A stretch of 6,487 bases of DNA from Limisphaerales bacterium (GTDB lineage Bacteria; Verrucomicrobiota; Verrucomicrobiia; Limisphaerales; UBA8199), in the NCBI GenBank assembly GCA_025356925.1, contig JANXQE010000519.1, forward strand, positions 1-6,487, written 5' to 3'. Position 1 is the first letter of the stretch. Every line of letters begins with the position of its first letter. The notes beneath the pieces are model-generated. The model had not been told where the DNA came from, did no database searches, and was given only the letters and a program-made list of their open reading frames with translations. Shown here one piece after another: positions 1-6,483 of the stretch. The translations under genes were made by a program, and so were the position numbers.

Positions 1-1223
1 TTTCTCCGGGCACCCATGGCAACAACAGCCTCGACTTTGCGGGCGATTACGGTAGCGGGGACTTCCAGGTGTACGATGGACAGGGCCACACCAACAATCC
101 CGTCACTGGCCAGCCTTATGCTCCGAACGTAGTGAAACGCGGTGATTACGCGCGCGTGCTGGCGGAGTTTTGGGCGGATGGCCCCAGTTCCGAAACCCCG
201 CCCGGACATTGGAACGTCCTCGCCAATTATGTGTCGGACAATCCTCTGACTGTCAAAAAAATCGGCGGCGTCGGTCCCGTCGTGGACGACCTGGAATGGG
301 ACGTAAAGCTGTACTTTGCGCTGAACGCCGCGGTTCACGACGCAGCGTGCGCTGCCTGGGGAACCAAACGCGCCTACGATGGTTGGCGACCGATGTCGGT
401 CATTCGCTACTTGGCAGGACTTGGCCAATCAACCGATCCCAACCTCCCATCCTACAACACCAACGGACTTCCCCTTATTACCAATCTGATCGAGTTGGTC
501 AGCGCGGATACAGCGGCACCCGGCGGGCGTCATGCGGGCTTGACTCCGGGAAAAATCGCGGTTCGCGCCTGGCCCGGTCCGCCGGCTGATCCTACCAACC
601 TGCACAGCGGCGTGGTCTGGATCCACGGCGACACCTGGAGCACCTATCAAAAAACGAACTTCGTGACCCCAGCCTTTCCTGGATATTTTTCGGGTCACAG
701 CACTTTCAGCCGCGCCGCCGCGGAGGTTCTGGCAGGGATCACAGGCTCCCCTTATTTCCCGGGCGGCCTCGGTACCTACAGCAATTATGTTCTTCAATTT
801 GAACAAGGGCCGTCTCAGCCCATTGCTTTGCAGTGGGCCACCTATTACGACGCGGCTGACGAGGCCGGAATCTCGCGGATCTGGGGTGGCATCCACCCGC
901 CCATTGATAATCTTGTAGGTCGGCGGATCGCTGCGCAGGTCGGAAAGGGCGTATGGGCGTTGGCTCAGCAGTATTTCGACGGCTCGGTGACTCGGACACC
1001 CGTCACCATCGCACTGACGCAACCAGCGTCGGGCACCAATCAGATCCGGCTTAACGTTCTTCGCGGCTTGTATTATAAGCTCCAATCCACAGCGGATCTC
1101 AACCTGCCGTTCAGCGATGAGCCAGGCGGCGCGACGTTGGCTTACGATACCGCCCTCACCGTCACCAACACGGCCTCCGGCGGCCAAAGGTTCTATCGCG
1201 CGGCATGTTTGCTGGGGCCGTGA
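1..1223 (+). CDS. Vanadium-dependent haloperoxidase / PAP2-superfamily protein, 5' end missing
   Basis: The reading frame is open from base 3 to a TGA at 1221-1223, so the gene begins before the window; the GTG at 69 is internal. Numbering residues from that GTG, the three PAP2/haloperoxidase motifs are all present: K-x6-RP (K100, R107, P108), SGH (S208-H210) and SR-x5-H (S269, R270, H276). In vanadium haloperoxidases these Lys, Arg and Ser/Gly residues bind vanadate, the first His is the acid/base and the last His ligates vanadium. The stretch EFWADGPSSETPPGHW (residues 34-49) is also characteristic of this family. Such enzymes oxidise halides with H2O2, or act as acid phosphatases; the sequence does not decide which. 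Residues of about 313-384 form an extra C-terminal domain ending in GGQRFYRAACLLGP, of a kind common on exported verrucomicrobial proteins. Phe precedes SGH, where classic enzymes have Pro. A large inverted repeat follows 33 bases after the stop. Confidence 0.9.
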   Translation, partial: SPGTHGNNSLDFAGDYGSGDFQVYDGQGHTNNPVTGQPYAPNVVKRGDYARVLAEFWADGPSSETPPGHWNVLANYVSDNPLTVKKIGGVGPVVDDLEWDVKLYFALNAAVHDAACAAWGTKRAYDGWRPMSVIRYLAGLGQSTDPNLPSYNTNGLPLITNLIELVSADTAAPGGRHAGLTPGKIAVRAWPGPPADPTNLHSGVVWIHGDTWSTYQKTNFVTPAFPGYFSGHSTFSRAAAEVLAGITGSPYFPGGLGTYSNYVLQFEQGPSQPIALQWATYYDAADEAGISRIWGGIHPPIDNLVGRRIAAQVGKGVWALAQQYFDGSVTRTPVTIALTQPASGTNQIRLNVLRGLYYKLQSTADLNLPFSDEPGGATLAYDTALTVTNTASGGQRFYRAACLLGP

Positions 1224-1256
1224 TGGCTCGTACCCTGATGGCGAGGCGACGGGAAT

Positions 1257-1400
1257 CGAAATCCGAAGGCCGAAAGAAACCCGAAATCCGAAGCAAATCC
1301 CGGTTCCCGAGAGTAGACTCCAGAACTTTCGCGGTTGAACTTCCAAACCCCTTTTTATTCGGCCTTCGGCCTTCGGGTTTCTTTCGGGCTTCGGATTTCG
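1257..1400. repeat. 37-bp imperfect inverted repeat with 70-nt centre (ATCCGAA/TTCGGAT family)
   Basis: The left arm is 1257-1293 and the right arm is 1364-1400. They pair at 34 of 37 positions: 12 matches, one mismatch, 16 matches, two mismatches, 6 matches. The arms are built from short units: ATCCGAA at 1261-1267 and 1286-1292, TTCGGAT at 1390-1396, and TTCGGCC at 1358-1364, 1365-1371 (in tandem) and 1397-1403. The 70-nt centre (1294-1363) has a short T-run at 1352-1356 but no further clear structure. The element lies 33 bases after the haloperoxidase stop. From memory, similar low-complexity TTCGG-rich repeats are scattered between genes in Verrucomicrobiota and Planctomycetota; copy number cannot be seen here. 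As RNA it would form a long stem and could end transcription or protect the 3' end of the upstream mRNA. Small frames read through it on both strands are by-products of its repetitive composition. Confidence 0.85.
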
Positions 1401-1431
1401 GCCTTCGAGTTTCACCCCCGCCCTCTTCCGG

Positions 1432-1459
1432 TTTGCCCTCGGGCGACCCAATAGATAAT
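1432..1459 (+). promoter_or_regulatory. Weak sigma70-like promoter candidate for the cytochrome gene
   Basis: GATAAT at 1454-1459 matches the -10 consensus at five of six bases. A poor -35 candidate, TTGCCC at 1433-1438, lies 15 bases upstream. The site sits after the large inverted repeat and 25 bases before the cytochrome ATG, a sensible position for an independent promoter. This is consensus matching only; an AT-rich patch in a GC-rich gap could give it by chance. Confidence 0.25.
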
Positions 1460-1484
1460 ATCAAAACTGGTTCGCACTGAACTT

Positions 1485-4373
1485 ATGTCCACCCCAGCCG
1501 ACAACCGCCCCGCACCGCGCAAAAAATACGTGCGCGCGGTTGGGCCGCGGCTGCGCATCCTTCTTTATTTCATTTTTGCGGCTGTGGCGGTGCTGTCTGC
1601 CAATTCGATTTATCTCAGCGCGATCAGTTTTTTGGAATGGGTGAAGAACGATCCGAACCTCACCTACCAGAACTGGTTTTACATGGTGATGTTCGGCACC
1701 CACCTGGTGCTGGGATTCATCCTGGTCCTGCCAGTCGTGATCTTCGGCCTGGTCCACATAAAGAACGCGCACGATCGGCCAAATCGGCGAGCCGTCAAGG
1801 TCGGGTACCTTCTATTCGTCACGAGTCTGGCGCTGATGATCACAGGTCTACTCCTGACGCGGATCGATATCTTTCAGTTCAAGAATGTGGGGCTGAAAGA
1901 TCCGCGGCTGCGTTCTCTGGCGTATTGGGCACACGTCATCACGCCCTTGCTGGCGGTGTGGCTTTACGTCCTGCACCGGTTGGCGGGACCGCGCATCAAA
2001 TGGCAAGCAGGCGTTCGTTGGGGTGCCGCAATTGGCGTTGCCGTCGTCGGCATGGTCTTCCTCCATTCGGCACATCCGAAGAAAAATCAAGTCGGCTCCA
2101 TCGAGGGCAAGATGTATTTCCTGCCGTCCATGGCGCGAACCGCTACGGGTAATTTTATTCCAGCGCGCACGCTGATGATGGATAGCTACTGCCTCAATTG
2201 CCACCAGGATGCTTACCAGGGTTGGTTCCATAGCGCGCACCATTTCAGTTCCTTTAACAACAAGCCGTACCTCTTCAGCGTCCGCGAAACGCGTGAGATT
2301 GCCCTCAAGCGCGACGGCAACGTCAAAGCCGCCCGCTGGTGTGCCGGCTGTCATGATGTCGTGCCTTTCTTCAGCGGAGCCTTTGACGACCCCAGATACG
2401 ATGACGTGAACCATCCCACCGCCCAGGCCGGCATCACGTGCACCGCCTGTCATGCCATTACCCATGTCAATAGCACCATCGGCAACGCCGATTACACCAT
2501 CGACGAACCGATCCATTACCCATTCGCTTACAGCACCAATCGCTTTCTCCAATACCTCAATCAGCAATTGGTCAAGGCCAAGCCCGAGTTTCACAAGAAC
2601 ACTTTCCTGAAGCCGTTCATGCGCTCGGCCGAATTCTGCTCGACGTGTCACAAGGTCAGCATCCCGCAAGACCTCAACAAGTACAAGGAGTTTTTGCGCG
2701 GCCAAAACCACTACGATACCTATTTGCTCAGCGGTGTTTCGGGCCATGGCGCGCGCAGCTTTTATTACCCGGAGAAGGCGGTGCAGAATTGTGCCGGCTG
2801 CCACATGCCCCTCAAGAAGTCCGAGGATTTCGGCGCGAATTTTTTCAACCCGACCAATACCTCCGGCCGCTATATCCACGATCACCTTTTCCCGGCTGCC
2901 AACACCGGTCTGGCCTATATCCGCGGGGACCCTGATATCGTGAAGGTCGAGGAGTCATTCCTAAAAGGAACGATGCGGCTGGACATCTTCGGCATCAAAG
3001 CGGGCGGCGCGATTGATTCCCCGCTCACCGCCCCGCTCAGGCCAAAGATTCCGGCGCTTAAGCCCGGCGGGAAATATCTCATCGAGGTCGTCCTCCGTAC
3101 CACCAAGCTTGGTCACCCGTTCACCCAGGGGACGGTCGACTCGAATGAAGTTTGGGCTGATGCGAAAGTCTCGAGCGGTGGAAAGATTGTCGGCCGCAGC
3201 GGCGGCTTGGGCGCGCATCGTGAGGTGGATCCCTGGTCCCATTTTGTCACAGTATACATGCTGGATCGCGACGGCAACCGCATCGATCGCCGCAACCCGC
3301 AGGATATCTTTACACCCCTCTACAACCACCAAATCCCCCCGGGCGCGGCCCAAACCGTCCACTACGAACTCGCGGTTCCCGAAAACCAAACAGAGCCGCT
3401 AACCGTCCAGGTCAGGCTCCAGTATCGCAAGTTCGACACGATTTATATGAACTATGTCTTTGGCACCAACTACACCAAAGGCGCGCCGTTCACCGTGACC
3501 AACGACCTGCCGATCGTCACCATGGCTTCGGACGAGATCACGTTTCCCATTGAGGGCAGCGCCGTCGTCTCGGCACCGCAGGCATCCGCCATTCCCGAGT
3601 GGCAGCGCTGGAATGATTACGGCATCGGCCTCTTGCTCGAAAGTACCGACCGCGGGTCCGAGAAAGGTGAACTCATTCAGGCCGCGCAAGCGTTCGAAGA
3701 AGTGGAGAAGTTCGGACGCGCCGATGGCCCCGTCAACCTCGCGCGCGTGTATTTCAAAGAAGGCCGCCTGGACGATGCCGTGGCTGCTTTGCAGCGCGCT
3801 CTCAAGTTCGAGCCACCCGCGCCGCGTTGGACGGTAGCCTGGTTCAACGGCCTCGTGAACAAACAGAACGGTTTTCTCGACCAGGCCATTACCGAATTCC
3901 GGAGCATCCTGGAAGATCGCTATCCGGAACTGGACAGGCGCGGTTTTGATTTCAGCAAGGACTACGAGGTCATTAACGAACTCGGCCAGGCCTATTTTGA
4001 GAGGGCCAAAACGGAGCGCGCCAATCCCGAGAAACAAAAGGACCTCCTGAGCCAGGCAGCGGCACAGTTCGAAAAGACACTGGCGCTCGACTCAGAAAAC
4101 CTGACCGCCCATTACACGCTCTCATTGATTTATGCCCAACTGGGCGATGAACCACGGGCCGCCTACCACCGGCGCGAACACGAAAAATATCGTCCTGATG
4201 ACAACGCCCGCGACCACGCGATCAGCGTCGCCCGCCGCGCCGATCCCGCCGCCGACCACGCCGCCCAGGCCACCGTGATCTATTCTTTGCAGCGCCCCGG
4301 GGCTCCGGAGCTGGACACAGCAGTTCCGCCCAGGCTCGTCCTATCGCCGGCACCTCATCACAGGCAACAATGA
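1485..4373 (+). CDS. Membrane-anchored diheme b-like / pentahaem c-type cytochrome with C-terminal TPR repeats
   Basis: Residues 1-20 are basic and cytoplasmic. Five hydrophobic helices follow at roughly 24-48, 64-92, 105-127, 145-166 and 178-195. Helix 2 carries H73 and H91 and helix 4 carries H150 and H164, one pair near each membrane face, as in diheme cytochromes b. The periplasmic part has five CXXCH haem c sites: CLNCH 236-240, CAGCH 286-290, CTACH 319-323, CSTCH 385-389 and CAGCH 436-440. Possible distal ligands include H249, H252, H253, H310, H327, H409, H421, H465 and H467. A beta-rich domain spans about 518-672 (GHPFTQGTVDSNEVW at 543-557), and TPR-like helical repeats span about 722-900. 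ATG 1485 is the only ATG after the in-frame TAG at 1452-1454, and helix 1 needs this start; no Shine-Dalgarno is visible. The likely role is moving electrons from quinol to a periplasmic or extracellular acceptor; acceptor and substrate are unknown. It resembles uncharacterised multihaem cytochromes found beside ASPIC/UnbV proteins, such as the gene downstream. Confidence 0.92.
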   Translation: MSTPADNRPAPRKKYVRAVGPRLRILLYFIFAAVAVLSANSIYLSAISFLEWVKNDPNLTYQNWFYMVMFGTHLVLGFILVLPVVIFGLVHIKNAHDRPNRRAVKVGYLLFVTSLALMITGLLLTRIDIFQFKNVGLKDPRLRSLAYWAHVITPLLAVWLYVLHRLAGPRIKWQAGVRWGAAIGVAVVGMVFLHSAHPKKNQVGSIEGKMYFLPSMARTATGNFIPARTLMMDSYCLNCHQDAYQGWFHSAHHFSSFNNKPYLFSVRETREIALKRDGNVKAARWCAGCHDVVPFFSGAFDDPRYDDVNHPTAQAGITCTACHAITHVNSTIGNADYTIDEPIHYPFAYSTNRFLQYLNQQLVKAKPEFHKNTFLKPFMRSAEFCSTCHKVSIPQDLNKYKEFLRGQNHYDTYLLSGVSGHGARSFYYPEKAVQNCAGCHMPLKKSEDFGANFFNPTNTSGRYIHDHLFPAANTGLAYIRGDPDIVKVEESFLKGTMRLDIFGIKAGGAIDSPLTAPLRPKIPALKPGGKYLIEVVLRTTKLGHPFTQGTVDSNEVWADAKVSSGGKIVGRSGGLGAHREVDPWSHFVTVYMLDRDGNRIDRRNPQDIFTPLYNHQIPPGAAQTVHYELAVPENQTEPLTVQVRLQYRKFDTIYMNYVFGTNYTKGAPFTVTNDLPIVTMASDEITFPIEGSAVVSAPQASAIPEWQRWNDYGIGLLLESTDRGSEKGELIQAAQAFEEVEKFGRADGPVNLARVYFKEGRLDDAVAALQRALKFEPPAPRWTVAWFNGLVNKQNGFLDQAITEFRSILEDRYPELDRRGFDFSKDYEVINELGQAYFERAKTERANPEKQKDLLSQAAAQFEKTLALDSENLTAHYTLSLIYAQLGDEPRAAYHRREHEKYRPDDNARDHAISVARRADPAADHAAQATVIYSLQRPGAPELDTAVPPRLVLSPAPHHRQQ

Positions 4374-4400
4374 TCCGAACGGAGGACTCAGCCACCCGTA

Positions 4401-4606
4401 GTCCCGCAGGGACGACCGACAATAGCCCAGCGATTTATCGCTGGGCATTCAATAGCCTCGCAGTAAAGTCCCGCCAGGGACGGAAGAAATCGCACTCGAC
4501 CGCCGCGCTCTGCCCATTCGTTGTTCCGTCCCTCGGGGGACTGGGGCGCGTCCCCTTCGGCCACCCACCGCTGAAGCAGTGGGCTAGTTTCTTCCGCCCT
4601 TCGGGC
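4401..4606. repeat. Cluster of palindromic hairpins (GTCCC-GGGAC type intergenic repeat)
   Basis: Most of the 250-base gap between the cytochrome and ASPIC/UnbV genes is a chain of small inverted repeats. GTCCC-GCA-GGGAC is at 4401-4413. A 10-bp perfect stem with a 2-base centre is at 4425-4446. GTCCC-GCCA-GGGAC is at 4468-4481, GTCCC-TCGG-GGGAC at 4528-4541, a 5-bp CCCAC/GTGGG pair at 4564-4583, and GCCC-TTC-GGGC at 4596-4606. A 9-bp inverted pair, CGGAAGAAA at 4481-4489 and TTTCTTCCG at 4588-4596, encloses the right half. From memory this module, including the hairpin with a GCCCAGCG stem, recurs between genes in Verrucomicrobiota and Planctomycetota, often giving spurious predicted proteins. 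It may be a REP/REPIN-like non-autonomous mobile element; it may also act on the transcript as a terminator or processing site. Open frames across it on both strands are not believed to be genes. Confidence 0.8.
4425..4446. repeat. Strong 22-nt hairpin within the intergenic repeat
   Basis: GCCCAGCGAT at 4425-4434 is perfectly complementary to ATCGCTGGGC at 4437-4446, with TT between. It is the most stable single hairpin in the gap and lies 52 bases after the cytochrome stop codon. No U-run follows, so it is not a standard intrinsic terminator. It could stabilise the 3' end of the cytochrome mRNA or partly attenuate transcription into the next gene. Confidence 0.75.
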
Positions 4607-4623
4607 TGATTGCTGCTCACTTT

Positions 4624-6483
4624 ATGAACAAGACCCCCACTCCGCCAACCGACGACCAGGATGAATTGGTCCACGCCGATGACGCGGTCATTGGCCGAGC
4701 TGTTCGTCGATCAATACTCGCCTTGCTGACAATCCTGATAATTGGTGGCGGCATCGTACTGGTTTTGAAACGCAAACCTGCGCCGCCTCCCTCACAGCTC
4801 ACCAGGATGTCGGCACCCGTGGTTCCCGAGCGGCCTCAGGAGGCAATTCCGACCGCAAGGTTCACGGACATTACCAAAACCTCGGGGATCGATTTTGTCC
4901 ACAACAGCGGCGTGTACGGAGCCAAGCTTCTCCCGGAAACCATGGGCAGTGGTGTCGCTTTTTTCGACTTCGACAACGATGGCCATCAGGATCTCCTCTT
5001 TATCAACTCGACCTACTGGCCCTGGCACATTCCCGAAGGCAAAAAACCAACTACGCCCGTTCTCTACCATAACGATGGCAAGGGGCATTTCTCAGACGTC
5101 ACCGCTGGGTCCGGGCTGGACCTGAGCCTCTACGGGATGGGTGTGGCCATTGGCGACTACGACAACGATGGGCTGGACGATGTCTTCATCACCGCGGTCG
5201 GTGGCAATCATTTATTCCATAATGAAGGCGGCGGAAAATTCAAGGAGGTCACACTGGACGCTGGTGTGGGTGGCTCAACCAACGACTGGAGCACCTGCGC
5301 CGCCTGGATCGACTACGACAACGACGGCAAGCTTGACCTCTATGTGGGCAATTATGTCACCTGGTCCCGCAAAATCGATGCCGAGGTGGGCTATAAAATC
5401 GACGGAAAGACCCGCGCCTACGGCCAACCGATGAACTTCGCCGGGGCGTTTCCGCGCCTGTATCACAATGAGGGGAACGGGCATTTCACGGACGTTTCGG
5501 CGCAGAGCGGACTGCAGGTGAAAAACCCGGCGACCGGGGTTCCGGCGGCCAAAACACTGGGAGTGGCCCCCATCGACCTGGATGGTGACGGTTGGATCGA
5601 CCTGGTGGTTGCCAATGACACCGTCCAAAACTCTGTGTTCCTCAACCAGCACGACGGCACCTTCAAGGAAATCGGCGCCGCCTCGGGCATCGCTTTCGAC
5701 AGTTACGGAAATACCCGTGGAGCGATGGGCATCGATGCCGCCCGCTACCGCAACGACGGTAAAATCGGGATCGCGATTGGCAACTTTGCCAACGAAATGA
5801 CCGCGCTCTGTGTTGCGCAAAACCAGCCGTTGCTCTTCACCGATGAAGCCATCGCCGAAGGTATCGGTCCGGCCAGCCGGCTGTTGCTCAAGTTTGGGGT
5901 GGTCTTCTTTGACTACGATTTGGATGGGCGTCTCGATCTGCTCACCGCGAACGGCCATCTCGAAGAGGAAATCTCAAAGATCCAGAAAAGCCAAACCTAT
6001 GCTCAGCCAGCCCAGTTGTTCTGGAACGCCGGCGAGCGCAGCGGCGGATGTTTTGTCGTCGTGCCGTCCGACAAGTGCGGAGCTGATTTGGTTAAGCCGA
6101 TCGTCGGCCGAGGTCTCGCTTTTGCCGATATTGACGGCGACGGCGATTTGGATGTTGTCATGACTCAAACCGGCGGTCCGCCGCTGCTGCTCAGGAACGA
6201 CCAGGATTTGCATCATCATTGGATTCGACTGAAGCTGATTGGCACCAAATCCAACCGCGATGCCATCGGGGCCTGGATCAAAGTGCGTGTGAACGGCCAA
6301 ATCCTCCTGCGCCAGGTGATGCCCACCCGCAGCTACCTGTCACAATCCGAGCTGCCGGTCACAATTGGCCTTGGTTCCGCGACCAAACCCGAGTCGGTCG
6401 AGATCACCTGGCCCGGCGGTGCCGTTCAGAGAGTCGAATCGGTGAACGTCGATCAGCCCACCGTCATCACCCAAGCGCCTTAA
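4624..6483 (+). CDS. Membrane-anchored FG-GAP/VCBS beta-propeller protein with ASPIC/UnbV domain (CRTAC1-like)
   Basis: Residues 1-28 are a short polar tail, followed by one hydrophobic helix (about 29-48) and a Pro-rich linker. This looks like an uncleaved signal anchor leaving the bulk in the periplasm. Seven FG-GAP/VCBS-like blades follow. Six have a DxDxDGxxD calcium loop: D115-D123, D178-D186, D230-D238, D318-D326, D430-D438 and D502-D510. The one at about 366-396 is degenerate (R374, R376 and G382 replace Asp). Residues of about 540-617 match the ASPIC/UnbV domain, ending in the characteristic ITWPGG (594-599). Family knowledge suggests a calcium-stabilised propeller for binding proteins or glycans; no catalytic residues are recognised. 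C476 and C485 are close enough for a disulphide. The start is ATG 4624, the only ATG after an in-frame TAG at 4585-4587; no Shine-Dalgarno is visible. The multihaem cytochrome gene lies 250 bases upstream on the same strand. It could be a partner or substrate-binding subunit for it; that role is inferred. Confidence 0.94.
   Translation: MNKTPTPPTDDQDELVHADDAVIGRAVRRSILALLTILIIGGGIVLVLKRKPAPPPSQLTRMSAPVVPERPQEAIPTARFTDITKTSGIDFVHNSGVYGAKLLPETMGSGVAFFDFDNDGHQDLLFINSTYWPWHIPEGKKPTTPVLYHNDGKGHFSDVTAGSGLDLSLYGMGVAIGDYDNDGLDDVFITAVGGNHLFHNEGGGKFKEVTLDAGVGGSTNDWSTCAAWIDYDNDGKLDLYVGNYVTWSRKIDAEVGYKIDGKTRAYGQPMNFAGAFPRLYHNEGNGHFTDVSAQSGLQVKNPATGVPAAKTLGVAPIDLDGDGWIDLVVANDTVQNSVFLNQHDGTFKEIGAASGIAFDSYGNTRGAMGIDAARYRNDGKIGIAIGNFANEMTALCVAQNQPLLFTDEAIAEGIGPASRLLLKFGVVFFDYDLDGRLDLLTANGHLEEEISKIQKSQTYAQPAQLFWNAGERSGGCFVVVPSDKCGADLVKPIVGRGLAFADIDGDGDLDVVMTQTGGPPLLLRNDQDLHHHWIRLKLIGTKSNRDAIGAWIKVRVNGQILLRQVMPTRSYLSQSELPVTIGLGSATKPESVEITWPGGAVQRVESVNVDQPTVITQAP

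Noticed and set aside
429..1451. Long antisense open frame (340 codons) across the haloperoxidase gene and the inverted repeat
   Set aside because: Its product has no recognisable domain, is Arg/Gly-rich and mirrors the codon pattern of the real gene; its start lies inside the repeat. High GC gives long antisense frames.
1162..1480. Small frames on both strands in the first intergenic gap
   Set aside because: They read through the ATCCGAA/TTCGGAT repeat and give simple Arg/Pro/Ser/Phe-rich peptides, as expected of repeat DNA in any frame.
1848..2885. Antisense open frame (345 codons) inside the cytochrome gene
   Set aside because: It lies fully within a gene with clear haem motifs and helices on the other strand; its product shows no family features.
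1485..4373. Cytochrome as a nitrite reductase (NrfA) or hydroxylamine oxidoreductase
   Set aside because: There is no CXXCK site, no HAO-type eight-haem pattern and the order of domains differs, so a specific enzyme name is not justified.
4401..4541. Possible CRISPR array from the recurring GTCCC...GGGAC units
   Set aside because: Units are only 13-14 bases, spacing is irregular (67 and 60 bases) and the material between them is itself palindromic; no cas genes are present.
1224..4623. tRNA, small RNA or riboswitch genes in the two gaps
   Set aside because: No cloverleaf, T-loop signature or known riboswitch core was recognised by eye; the visible structures are explained by the two repeat elements.
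4370..4674. Small frames (79 codons each, + and -) in the second intergenic gap
   Set aside because: Both are translations of the hairpin element. I recall similar peptides annotated as hypothetical proteins in related genomes, but that reflects repeat copies, not a conserved gene.
5275..5958. Antisense open frame (227 codons) within the ASPIC/UnbV gene
   Set aside because: It reads the repeated calcium-loop codons (GAC/GAT-rich) backwards, giving Val/Ile-rich protein; no independent support.
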